Made by a program: the position numbers and the translations under genes
Notes under the pieces: model-generated
The model's input: only the letters and a program-made list of their open reading frames with translations
Told to the model about the DNA's origin: nothing
The model's database searches: none
Assembly: GCF_030818015.1 (NCBI RefSeq)
Contig: NZ_JAUSZX010000001.1
Span: 1,302,001 to 1,366,000 of the forward strand
Length of the DNA: 64,000 nt
Origin: Arthrobacter globiformis
GTDB lineage: Bacteria > Actinomycetota > Actinomycetes > Actinomycetales > Micrococcaceae
Direction of reading: 5' to 3'
Shown: in pieces, positions 40,487 to 48,472 of the stretch
Position numbering within the stretch: the stretch's first letter is position 1
Layout of the letters: each line of letters begins with the position of its first letter

Positions 40487-42478
40487 GTGACCAACTCCAA
40501 CGCCGAAGCAGCCCAGGCCACAGGGGAGGCGGTGGTGGATGACCTGTACTGGCGCGACCAGTACGAGGCCATCACAGAAGACGATGCCTTCCTCCGCAAT
40601 ATTGTGGTGGGCTCGGACCTGCCGGCCCTCATGGTCGCCCTGGCCGCCGTCACCCGGGACTTCTCGCTGCTGCGTGACGACCTCCGTCCGCCGCAGCCCC
40701 CTGCCGACATTACGGGCATGCCCCATGGCGGCATGAGCGGCGAACAGCAGCAGCAGGCGCGGGAGTTGGCATTCGCGGCACTGAAGCGGGTTCGGGATGA
40801 GAAGCTGACCGGCGTTGGGACACTCACCGAGGCGCAAGCGCAGGACATCCTCACGTGGATCACAAATGCAGCCAACCCGGAGTACCACCCGATGCTCATG
40901 CATGACATGGCCCTGGTCGAGGGCCAGGGCGGCAAGCCGAAGTGGAACTTCCGCGACATCGCTGTTGGCCGGGACTTCAGCGTTGCCGTCATCGGCTCAG
41001 GCGTCTCCGGCATGGCGGCCGCTTACCGCCTGAAGCAGGCCGGAGTGCCCTACACGGTGTTCGAGAAGGGCCACAGTGTGGGCGGCACCTGGTGGAAGAA
41101 CACCTACCCCGGCGTGCGGCTGGATACGCCCAACTACGCCTACAGCTTCTCCTTCGCCCAACGTGATGACTGGCCGCAGCAGTTTTCCCAGGGTCCTGAA
41201 ATCTTCGAGTACACGCGCCAGGTGGCCGAACGTGGCGGCATCCTGGACAACATCGAATTCAACACCGAGGTCACGTCCGCGGACTACGACGAAACCGCGG
41301 GCCTCTGGAACGTTGACACCATCGACGCCGGCGGCCGCCCCATGACGCGCCGGTTCAATGCTGTGATTACCGCCGTCGGGCAGCTTGACCGTCCCAAGTA
41401 TCCGGACGTCGCAGGCCGTGAATCCTTTGCCGGTATTCAGATGCATTCGGCCGAGTGGGACAACAGCGTGGACGTGACCGGCAAACGGGTAGCCGTGATC
41501 GGAACCGGCGCCAGCGCCTACCAGATTGTTCCGGCCATCGTGGACCACGTCTCCGCGTTGACGGTCTTCCAGCGCAGCTCACCGTGGATGCTTCCGACGA
41601 AGGGCTACTACGACGACATGCCGGATTCGGTCCAGTGGCTGGTCCGGAAGCTCCCGCACTACGGGCAGTGGCTGCGGTTCTGGCAGCACTGGCTGGGCGT
41701 GGAGGGCCGCCAGCACACCGCCGTCGCCGAGCCGGGCTGGAACAGGCCGGGCAGCGTCTCTGCCGTGAACGAGAAAGTGCGCCGCGAACTCACGGAACTG
41801 CTAGCCAGCCAGTACCAGGACCGCCCCGACCTGCTGGCCAAGGTCACGCCCAACTACATCGTGGGCGGCAAGCGCATGCTCCGGGACAACGGCGTGTGGG
41901 CCGAATCGCTCAAGAAGCCGCAGACGACGCTGGTCACCGAGGGGCTCGAGCGCATGGTCCCCGAGGGTATCGTCACCAAGGACGGCGTGCTCCACGAAGT
42001 GGACATCATCGTCTACGCCACCGGGTTCCAGGCCTCTGACTTTCTAGAACCGCTACAGGTTACCGGCCGCAAGGGCACGGACCTGCACGAATACTGGGGC
42101 GGCGATGCCAAGGCCTTCGCCGGGATCACGGTTCCCAACTTCCCCAACCTGTTCATGGTCACCGGTCCCAACACGGGCCATGTGGTGAACGGCAGCCTGT
42201 ACTCCATGATCGAATACGGCGTTGAATACATCCTCGAGGCCATCCGGATCATCGTCGAAAACGACCTGAAGAGCCTGGACCTCAAGCAGGAGGTGCTGGA
42301 CGGCTTCATCGAAAAGCTGGATGCCGCCAGTGCCACCAAGGCCTGGGGCCATCCCTCGGTGCAGACCTGGTACAAGAACAGGTTCGGCCGCGTCTCGCAG
42401 ATCTGGCCCTACAAGGTTGTGGACTTCTGGAACATCACCCGCACCGTGAACCTTGACGACTACAACCAGCTGGCATGA
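40487..42478 (+). CDS. Baeyer-Villiger monooxygenase, HAPMO-like
   Basis: About 663 residues from GTG 40487 after AAGGAG. Residues 1-165 are an N-terminal extension with no cofactor motif. Then come the first Rossmann motif IGSGVSGMAAAYRL (near 170), GGTWWKNTYPGVRLD, the Baeyer-Villiger fingerprint FAGIQMHSAEW (near 313-323), and the second nucleotide motif IGTGASAYQIVP (near 339). The length and the extension match 4-hydroxyacetophenone monooxygenase (HapE, 640 residues with a similar extra N terminus), more than cyclohexanone-type enzymes. It would turn an aryl ketone into a phenyl ester with NADPH and oxygen. The 3' end overlaps the esterase gene by ATGA. Confidence 0.9.
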   Translation: MTNSNAEAAQATGEAVVDDLYWRDQYEAITEDDAFLRNIVVGSDLPALMVALAAVTRDFSLLRDDLRPPQPPADITGMPHGGMSGEQQQQARELAFAALKRVRDEKLTGVGTLTEAQAQDILTWITNAANPEYHPMLMHDMALVEGQGGKPKWNFRDIAVGRDFSVAVIGSGVSGMAAAYRLKQAGVPYTVFEKGHSVGGTWWKNTYPGVRLDTPNYAYSFSFAQRDDWPQQFSQGPEIFEYTRQVAERGGILDNIEFNTEVTSADYDETAGLWNVDTIDAGGRPMTRRFNAVITAVGQLDRPKYPDVAGRESFAGIQMHSAEWDNSVDVTGKRVAVIGTGASAYQIVPAIVDHVSALTVFQRSSPWMLPTKGYYDDMPDSVQWLVRKLPHYGQWLRFWQHWLGVEGRQHTAVAEPGWNRPGSVSAVNEKVRRELTELLASQYQDRPDLLAKVTPNYIVGGKRMLRDNGVWAESLKKPQTTLVTEGLERMVPEGIVTKDGVLHEVDIIVYATGFQASDFLEPLQVTGRKGTDLHEYWGGDAKAFAGITVPNFPNLFMVTGPNTGHVVNGSLYSMIEYGVEYILEAIRIIVENDLKSLDLKQEVLDGFIEKLDAASATKAWGHPSVQTWYKNRFGRVSQIWPYKVVDFWNITRTVNLDDYNQLA

Positions 42479-43998
42479 GCGCCAACGTCATCGCCGGCCG
42501 GCCGGCCTTCTCCACCGGCGGTTCGGTGTACTTGGGAAAGACGGCCGACGGCGTCGTCCACGTTCCTGGGGTCCGCTACGGTGAGCGGCTGGATGCTGCC
42601 GACCGGTTCTCGCCGCTGGGCGATCCCTCGCCAGGGCGTGCGCAGGCCGGCCCCACTGTGTTTCCACAGTCACCGGGGTCCCTGGACTGGCTGATCGGCC
42701 CGGCACTTTCCCGCCTGCCGCAGAACGAGGACTCCTTCCTGCTGGACATCTGGGCACCCGAGGGCGCCCAGGACCTGCCCGTCCTCGTTTTCCTCCCCGG
42801 CGGAGCCTTCATCAGTGGCGCAGGAAGCGTGGGCTGGTACGACGGCGCCCGGCTCGCCGCCGAGGGCAACGCCGTGGTGGTCACCGTCAGTTACCGGCTG
42901 GGCGCGCTGGCGCTACTGGGCGGACCCGGCGGGCCCCTCAACCTCGGTGCGCAGGACATCCTGCAGGCGCTCAGGTGGGTTTCGGCGAACATCGCCGCGT
43001 TCGGGGGAGACCCTGCGGCCGTCACCCTCGCCGGCCATTCGGCCGGGGCCTGGTACGCCTATGTCCTGAGCCTTGCCCCCGCTGCGAAGGGACTTTTTAG
43101 CCGGACAGCGCTGTTCAGCCTGCCCTGGCAGCCGCCGCTCAGCCCCGCTGCCTATGAGGCACGCCGGGAACTGTTCAACGGCCTCCTTCGGGGGGCGCTC
43201 GCGGATGGTGCGCTCGTCGGCGGCGGAACCGGGGGAGGATCCGGCACTGACCACGACGGGCTGCTGGCCACCGCGCCCGTGCCGGCCATCCTTGAAGCCC
43301 AGGCAGCAGTCGGCAAGGCCTATGCGGGGCGCGGACTTGGGCTGGTGCCCGCGGCGGATGGCGGACTGGTGCCGGAATGGGCCATGGACTTCCGGCGTGC
43401 TGCCTCCTCCCTGCATGTGGATTCTTTGCTGCTGAGCAGTACGGACAACGAGGCCGCGGCCTTCCTGCACGCCGTGCCGGTGGCTGCCGTGCTTCCGGAG
43501 CAGCTCACGGGTTTCGTGGCTGCGCACTTCGAGGAAGCGGGCGAAGTCCTGGATTTCCTGGACGCGCGGCTGCCCGGCGCGATGCCGCACACAAAGCTCG
43601 TGGAGGCCATGAGCCTGCACCAGTTCCGCCTTGCCGCGACTGAACTGGCCGGGCTGGCCGACGCTGCCGGGGTGGCATCCACCCTGCTCCGGTTCTCGGT
43701 ACCCAGCACGCTGGACGGGGCCGGCAGCCCGCACTGCTTCGAACTGCCGTTCCTCTTCGGAAACAGGGGCAACTGGCAGGACGCCCCGATGCTCCGAGGC
43801 TTTCCGGAGGACGCCTTTGAAGCGGTCTCCGCACAGCTGCGGCCGTTGCTGCTCAGCTTCGTGGCGGACGGCCGGCCACGTACGTCCAGTGGCGAACCGC
43901 TGGACAGGTTCACTGCGGAACGCCCGCGGCTGCACGCCGTGACCGCCGGCGGGGTAGTGCCGGGCGCCCCCGAACCGGAACTTCGCGCACGGCGCTAG
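42475..43998 (+). CDS. Type-B carboxylesterase
   Basis: A 507-residue esterase. The oxyanion loop is FLPGGAFISG, the nucleophile S189 lies in LAGHSAGAWYAY, and a His near 420 in GSPHCFELPFLFGN is the likely catalytic base; an acid lies before it (LLSSTDNEAAAF). No signal peptide, so it acts in the cytoplasm. The ATGA overlap with the Baeyer-Villiger gene makes the likely job clear: hydrolysis of the ester that enzyme makes. If the ketone is 4-hydroxyacetophenone, the products are hydroquinone and acetate. A Gly-rich stretch (VGGGTGGGSG) near 245 is probably a surface loop. Confidence 0.88.
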   Translation: MSANVIAGRPAFSTGGSVYLGKTADGVVHVPGVRYGERLDAADRFSPLGDPSPGRAQAGPTVFPQSPGSLDWLIGPALSRLPQNEDSFLLDIWAPEGAQDLPVLVFLPGGAFISGAGSVGWYDGARLAAEGNAVVVTVSYRLGALALLGGPGGPLNLGAQDILQALRWVSANIAAFGGDPAAVTLAGHSAGAWYAYVLSLAPAAKGLFSRTALFSLPWQPPLSPAAYEARRELFNGLLRGALADGALVGGGTGGGSGTDHDGLLATAPVPAILEAQAAVGKAYAGRGLGLVPAADGGLVPEWAMDFRRAASSLHVDSLLLSSTDNEAAAFLHAVPVAAVLPEQLTGFVAAHFEEAGEVLDFLDARLPGAMPHTKLVEAMSLHQFRLAATELAGLADAAGVASTLLRFSVPSTLDGAGSPHCFELPFLFGNRGNWQDAPMLRGFPEDAFEAVSAQLRPLLLSFVADGRPRTSSGEPLDRFTAERPRLHAVTAGGVVPGAPEPELRARR

Positions 43999-44046
43999 CC
44001 GCAGCCAGCCCCGTGCCATGCCCGAACCGTGAGCGGCCGCGGACCA

Positions 44047-44073
44047 TTGCCAAAGCTGCAGCGGTTATATAAA
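44047..44073 (+). promoter_or_regulatory. Possible promoter of the HpaB operon
   Basis: TTGCCA (44047-44052) and TATAAA (44068-44073) with a 15-base spacer, shorter than ideal. The dyad at 44080-44096 then lies on the expected transcription start. Confidence 0.35.
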
Positions 44074-44079
44074 ATCGAA

Positions 44080-44096
44080 CAAGAATATATTTTCAG
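44080..44096 (+). promoter_or_regulatory. Operator copy 3 (CAAGAATATATTTTCAG)
   Basis: The third copy of the AT-rich dyad, 54 bases before the HpaB start and just after the proposed -10. A bound repressor would block initiation. Confidence 0.5.
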
Positions 44097-44150
44097 TACA
44101 AAATGTAGCGGACCGGCCAAGCGCTGGATCAGGCTGAGAAGGAGATCACA

Positions 44151-45650
44151 GTGACTGCACGCACCGGAGCAGAGTACAAGCGGGGCCTGGACGACGGCCG
44201 CGAGGTGTGGCTGGGATCGGAGCGCATCTCCGTCCTTGAGCACCCGGCCTTCAAGGGCTCCGTCGAAGGCATGGCCGGCTACTTCGACTACCAGCACAAG
44301 TACGCGGCGGATTGCCTGACCACGCACCCGGAGACCGGTGAAGCCATGAACGTGAGCCACTCGCTCCCCAGGAACGCGGAGGACATCGCCCGCCGGCACC
44401 GCGCCTTCGACCGGCTGGCCCGCTACTCCAACGGCATGCTGGGCCGCACGCCGGACTACGTCAATGTGGTCCTGGCTGGGCACGTGTCCCGCCAGGACAT
44501 CTTCGACCGCTCCGGGGACCCGGTGTACCACCAGCGCCTGGCGGCGTACCACCGCGAAGTGATCGAGAAGGACCTCGCGCTAACCCACACCATCGTGCAT
44601 GCCGCGATCGACAAGAGCGTGGGCGAGCTGCAGGGCATGAATGAGGAGCTCACCCTGCGCGTCGTGGAGCGGACCGAGCAGGGCCTGATCGTCAGGGGCG
44701 CGAAGATGCTCGCCACCCTCGGGCCGATCGCCGATGAGCTGTACGTCTACCCGGCGGTGCCGATCCAGAAGGGCTACGAGGAATACGCAATTTCCTTCGC
44801 TATACCGGTGGCCACCCCGGGCGTTGTCGCCATCTGCCGCGACCACTACGGGGTGGACGCCGACGTTGCGGACAGGCCGTTCTCCGCCCGCTTCGATGAG
44901 CAGGACGCCGTCATTATTTTCGATGAGGTGCTGGTGCCCTGGGACCGCGTGTTCATCGACGGCAACCTGGACGTCTACAACTCCATCAACGCCGGCACGG
45001 CCTCCGGCAACACCCAGCAGCAGACCGCCATCCGCGCCGCCGTGAAGCTGGAGTTCGCCTACGACCTGTGCACGCAGATCGCCAAGGTGACTGGCACCGA
45101 GAACAAGCCCGACGTGGGTGCGATGCTCGGCGAAATCTACACCTACCTGCGCCTCACCCGGGCGGCAATTCACTCAGCGGAATTGCGGGCCTCGGACTGG
45201 GGCGGCGGAGCATTTTTCTGCCACGACGACATCAGCTCTCTGCGGGCCATCATGCCCGGCTGGATGATCCGGATTAACGAGATCATCAAGTCCATGGGCT
45301 CGCACAACCTGCTGGCAACTCCCACGGGCGGTGCCTTCAACGATCCGCGCCTGGGCCCGCTGTTGACGAAGTACCTGCCGGGCGCCAACGGTATCAGCGC
45401 ACAGGAGCGCGCCCGCATCATGCGCACCGCCTGGGACTTCGCCGGCTCGGCACTGGGCAGCCGGATCGAGCTCTACGAGCGCTTCTACCTCGGCAGCATC
45501 GGCCGTGCCCGCGCCCTCGACCACCGCAAGGCCCAGGCAGCCGGGGAAACCGGTGCTTACCAGGCCATGTTCGAGGAAATTGACGGCACCCCTGCAGCGT
45601 CGGACGGTGTCGCTGCCGGTGACCGAATCGCCGTCGGGGCCGGAAGCTAG
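44151..45650 (+). CDS. HpaB-type FADH2-dependent aromatic hydroxylase
   Basis: A 499-residue large component of a two-component monooxygenase of the HpaB / 4-hydroxyphenylacetate 3-hydroxylase family, which includes phenol, chlorophenol and pyrrole-2-carboxylate hydroxylases. GTG start at 44151 after AGAAGGAGA. Visible signatures are DYVNVVLAGH, FAIPVATPGVVAICRDHYG, FDEQDAVIIFDEVLVPWDRVFIDGN, and WDFAGSALGSRIELYERFYLGS near the end. It adds a hydroxyl group ortho to a phenol using reduced flavin from the reductase encoded two genes on. In this island it could make a catechol or hydroxyquinol for ring cleavage. Confidence 0.9.
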   Translation: MTARTGAEYKRGLDDGREVWLGSERISVLEHPAFKGSVEGMAGYFDYQHKYAADCLTTHPETGEAMNVSHSLPRNAEDIARRHRAFDRLARYSNGMLGRTPDYVNVVLAGHVSRQDIFDRSGDPVYHQRLAAYHREVIEKDLALTHTIVHAAIDKSVGELQGMNEELTLRVVERTEQGLIVRGAKMLATLGPIADELYVYPAVPIQKGYEEYAISFAIPVATPGVVAICRDHYGVDADVADRPFSARFDEQDAVIIFDEVLVPWDRVFIDGNLDVYNSINAGTASGNTQQQTAIRAAVKLEFAYDLCTQIAKVTGTENKPDVGAMLGEIYTYLRLTRAAIHSAELRASDWGGGAFFCHDDISSLRAIMPGWMIRINEIIKSMGSHNLLATPTGGAFNDPRLGPLLTKYLPGANGISAQERARIMRTAWDFAGSALGSRIELYERFYLGSIGRARALDHRKAQAAGETGAYQAMFEEIDGTPAASDGVAAGDRIAVGAGS

Positions 45651-45658
45651 GTCCCGCA

Positions 45659-47113
45659 ATGACCGCGGAGACCGCTGAGGCAGCAGGCCTCGACAATAGC
45701 CTGGACAACATGACGGGCACTGTGGCCCGGCATGTCGCCGGCACCGGCTTCGAAAACTTGGACGCCGTCAGCGTCGCTCGGGCTAAGGTCCGGATCATCG
45801 ACGCGCTGGGCAACATCGCCGCAGGCCACCGCGCTCAGGGCAACGATGCGCTGCTGCGCCTGGCCCGCCGCTGGGGCGGGGCTCCGGAATCCCGGGTCCT
45901 GGTCCACGGCACCAGGCTGCCGGCGCACAACGCGGCGATGGTCAACGCGGTCATGATGCGGTCCTACGACTTCGAGCCGATCGGCGCGGAATACGAGGAC
46001 CAGACGCAAACCGCGGCCCACATCAGCGGAACCACCGTTCCGGTGGCCCTGGCCGTGGCCGAGCAGCAGCGCTCCTCAGGGAAGGACCTGCTCACCGCCC
46101 TGATTCTCGGGGACGACCTCACCGCGCGACTCGCCGCGGCGTCTGGCTTTGACGTCTACAGCGGGCAGGACAACACCGGCACCGTCAACGGCCTCGGCGG
46201 CACCGCCGTTGCCGCCAAACTGATGGGGCTCGGCGCGTACCAGGTCCGGAACGCGCTGGGCATCGCGGTGAACCAGCTGTCCGGAACCGTGGCCAACATC
46301 TTCGACCAGACCCTGGCCTTCAAACTGCCCATGGCGTTCGCCGCCCGCAACGCGATCGTGTCCGCGGAGCTTGCCCAGTCGGGCTTCACAGGGCCGGCGG
46401 ACGCCATCGGCGGTCCGCACGGTTTCCTTGACATGTACTGTTCATCGCCGGCGCCGGAGAAGGTGACCCGCCGCCTCGGCGAGGCATTCTATGCGGACTG
46501 CGTGATCAAGCCGTGGTCCTCGTGCCGGGCCAGCCACCCCTCCCTGGACGCCTGCGTGCGGCTGGGAACGGAGAACAGGTTCAACGAGGACGAGATCGAG
46601 GAGGTTCTTATCCACGTGACGCCGCGAACTCTGAACGGTTTCGTGGGCCAGCCCTTCGCGATCGGCGAGTGCCCGGAGGTGTCGGGTGCCTTCAGCATCC
46701 GCTTCACAGCCGCCACGGCCCTGATGTACAGGACGGTCCGGCCGGAACACCTCACGCTTGAGCACATGCAGGACCCGCGCCTGCAGCGGCTGCTGGACAA
46801 GATCCGGCTGGTTGATTCGCTGCCGCCCGCGGAATCGCTGACCGCCGAGGTGGAGCTGCGGCTCCGGGATGGTTCGGTGCTCAGGGCCAGGACGGACGTG
46901 CCCAAGGGAGACATCTTCGCCAATCCGATGAGCGAGGCGGAGATCTTGGAGAAGTACTACGCCAACGCCGAGTTTGGCGGCAGGACCCCGCGCAGGAATG
47001 CCGAGGAAGCGGTAAAACTCGTCCAGCACCTTGAGGAACTGGACAGCCTGTCACCTCTCATCAGACTCTTCACACCACATTTTTCAGCAATACATCCCAG
47101 GAGGATCAAGTGA
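45659..47113 (+). CDS. MmgE/PrpD-family protein
   Basis: A 484-residue protein of the 2-methylcitrate dehydratase / aconitate-decarboxylase-like family: VARAKVRIIDALGNIAAGHRAQGND near the start, MVNAVMMRSYDFEPIGAEYEDQTQTAAHISGTTVPVALAVAEQ, NGLGGTAVAAKLMGLGAYQVRNALGIAVNQLSG, and KPWSSCRASHPSLDACVRL. It lies between the hydroxylase and its reductase (8-base gap and 4-base overlap), so it belongs to the same pathway. The true substrate is unknown; a dehydratase, decarboxylase or isomerase acting on a ring-cleavage acid would fit. Confidence 0.87.
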   Translation: MTAETAEAAGLDNSLDNMTGTVARHVAGTGFENLDAVSVARAKVRIIDALGNIAAGHRAQGNDALLRLARRWGGAPESRVLVHGTRLPAHNAAMVNAVMMRSYDFEPIGAEYEDQTQTAAHISGTTVPVALAVAEQQRSSGKDLLTALILGDDLTARLAAASGFDVYSGQDNTGTVNGLGGTAVAAKLMGLGAYQVRNALGIAVNQLSGTVANIFDQTLAFKLPMAFAARNAIVSAELAQSGFTGPADAIGGPHGFLDMYCSSPAPEKVTRRLGEAFYADCVIKPWSSCRASHPSLDACVRLGTENRFNEDEIEEVLIHVTPRTLNGFVGQPFAIGECPEVSGAFSIRFTAATALMYRTVRPEHLTLEHMQDPRLQRLLDKIRLVDSLPPAESLTAEVELRLRDGSVLRARTDVPKGDIFANPMSEAEILEKYYANAEFGGRTPRRNAEEAVKLVQHLEELDSLSPLIRLFTPHFSAIHPRRIK

Positions 47114-48261
47114 ATGCACATCAGGTTGTTCCCGCCGCGGAGATCGCCGTCGATCCCGCTGTTTTCCGTCACGTTGTGGGCCACTTCGCGAGCGGCGTCA
47201 CGGTGATCACCACCGTCGTGGACGGCGCGTTTTACGGCACGACGGCGTCGGCAGTGTCGTCGCTGTCCATGGAGCCTCCCATGATGCTCGCCTGCCTTAA
47301 CCGCTCCAGCTCCACGCACGACGCCGTGCTGAAGGCCGGAATCTTCGGTATCAACATCTTGGCCGAGGACCAGAGCGACCTCGCCATGAAGTTCGGACGC
47401 AAGGGCGGAGACAAGTTCGACGGCGTCTCTGTCACCCTGTCGTCGGAGGGCGTTCCCATGCTGGACGGCGCCCTTGCCACCATCGTCTGCCGCATCGCGG
47501 AAACCCCCACCGGCGGGACGCACACCGTATTCCTCGGCGAGGTCACGGACGCCAAGGCCAGCACGGGTGAGCCGCTGGCCTACTTCCGCGGTGCATTCGG
47601 CCGGCTGGAAAGGGTCAAGGAGCTCGCGGCCTACGATGCAGTGCGGGACTGGGTGCTGTTACGCCGCACCCCGCTGCATTCCGCGCTGGATCCGGTGGAG
47701 ATCGCAGCCCAATCCAAGTCCGATCCGCACAACGTTCACAATGCCCTGGTGAAGCTGACGGCCGAATCTCTGGTCACCCGGGGGGACAGGGGGGAATTCC
47801 TGCCCGCTCCCATCACCCGCCAGCTGACGGACAGCGTCTATGATGGCCGCCTCACGATCGAACTCGGCGTCCTCGCCAGCCACTTCAACAAGTTCTCCGA
47901 CGAGGACCTGGCGGAACTGAGCCGCCTCACCGAGGAGCTTGCCGTGCTGCGCCAGGGTGGCAAGGAAGCGCTGGACACCTTCCTCAAGACGAACGCGAAG
48001 TACCACAATCGGCTCGTCAGCGTGGCAGGCTCCGCCCAGCTCACTGATGCGTTCCGCCGCCTGGGCATCGGCACGGTCTGGCGCGAGGCCCTTAACAGCG
48101 AAGAGTGGGCCCGGAAGATGGACCACAGCCACATCGTCGAGCTCACGGCGGCACTGAAGGACCGTGACCACGAGCGGGCGGCCGAGGCCCTCCGCCTGCA
48201 CACCTCCTTCGGCAAGCAGCTGGCAAGCGACGTCATCGAGCGGCACGGCGGCGAGGTCTAA
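47110..48261 (+). CDS. Flavin reductase fused to a GntR/FCD-like regulatory half
   Basis: A 383-residue protein with GTG start at 47110, overlapping the PrpD stop, after AGGAGG. Residues 14-175 are an HpaC-type flavin reductase (VGHFASGVTVITTVVDG, TTASAVSSLSMEPPMMLACLNRSSSTHDAV, FGRKGGDKFDGV, GGTHTVFLGEVTDA). Residues 185-235 look like a winged helix (PVEIAAQSKSDPHNVHNALVKLTAESLVTRGDRGEF). Residues 240-375 look like an FCD domain (ELGVLASHFNKFSDEDLAELSRL, FLKTNAKYHNRLVSVAG, DHSHIVELTAALKDRDHERAAEALRLH). It should supply FADH2 or FMNH2 to the HpaB protein. The C1 reductase of Acinetobacter 4-HPA hydroxylase has a MarR-like C terminus that senses substrate; here a GntR-type half may do the same. 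Confidence 0.87.
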   Translation: MNAHQVVPAAEIAVDPAVFRHVVGHFASGVTVITTVVDGAFYGTTASAVSSLSMEPPMMLACLNRSSSTHDAVLKAGIFGINILAEDQSDLAMKFGRKGGDKFDGVSVTLSSEGVPMLDGALATIVCRIAETPTGGTHTVFLGEVTDAKASTGEPLAYFRGAFGRLERVKELAAYDAVRDWVLLRRTPLHSALDPVEIAAQSKSDPHNVHNALVKLTAESLVTRGDRGEFLPAPITRQLTDSVYDGRLTIELGVLASHFNKFSDEDLAELSRLTEELAVLRQGGKEALDTFLKTNAKYHNRLVSVAGSAQLTDAFRRLGIGTVWREALNSEEWARKMDHSHIVELTAALKDRDHERAAEALRLHTSFGKQLASDVIERHGGEV

Positions 48262-48278
48262 GCAACGGCTTCAAACCG

Positions 48279-48334
48279 CGACGGCGGGGCCGCACCCAGG
48301 GATTCCGATCCCGGTGGGTGCGGCCCCGCCGTCG
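48279..48334 (+). terminator. Terminator of the HpaB operon
   Basis: A 19-bp perfect stem (48279-48297 with 48316-48334) around an 18-base loop that can itself pair partly, 17 bases after the reductase stop. Confidence 0.75.
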
Positions 48335-48420
48335 TTCGCGCCTTTCCCAACTAGGTAGCAGCTCAGGCCGTTCTCAGCGCTGGGAACGCCATGAGCTGCT
48401 GCTTAGTGGGCATGCAGACA

Positions 48421-48455
48421 GCAAAAAGAGCGGGGAGGCCGCTCGGCCTCCCCGC
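48421..48455 (-). terminator. Terminator of the hydroxylase/FAH operon
   Basis: An 11-bp stem (48430-48440 with 48445-48455) with a 4-base loop. Read on the minus strand it is followed by TCTTTTTGC, a good T run, 18 bases after the monooxygenase stop. Confidence 0.8.
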
Positions 48456-48472
48456 TTCCTTCCCGTGGTCTG

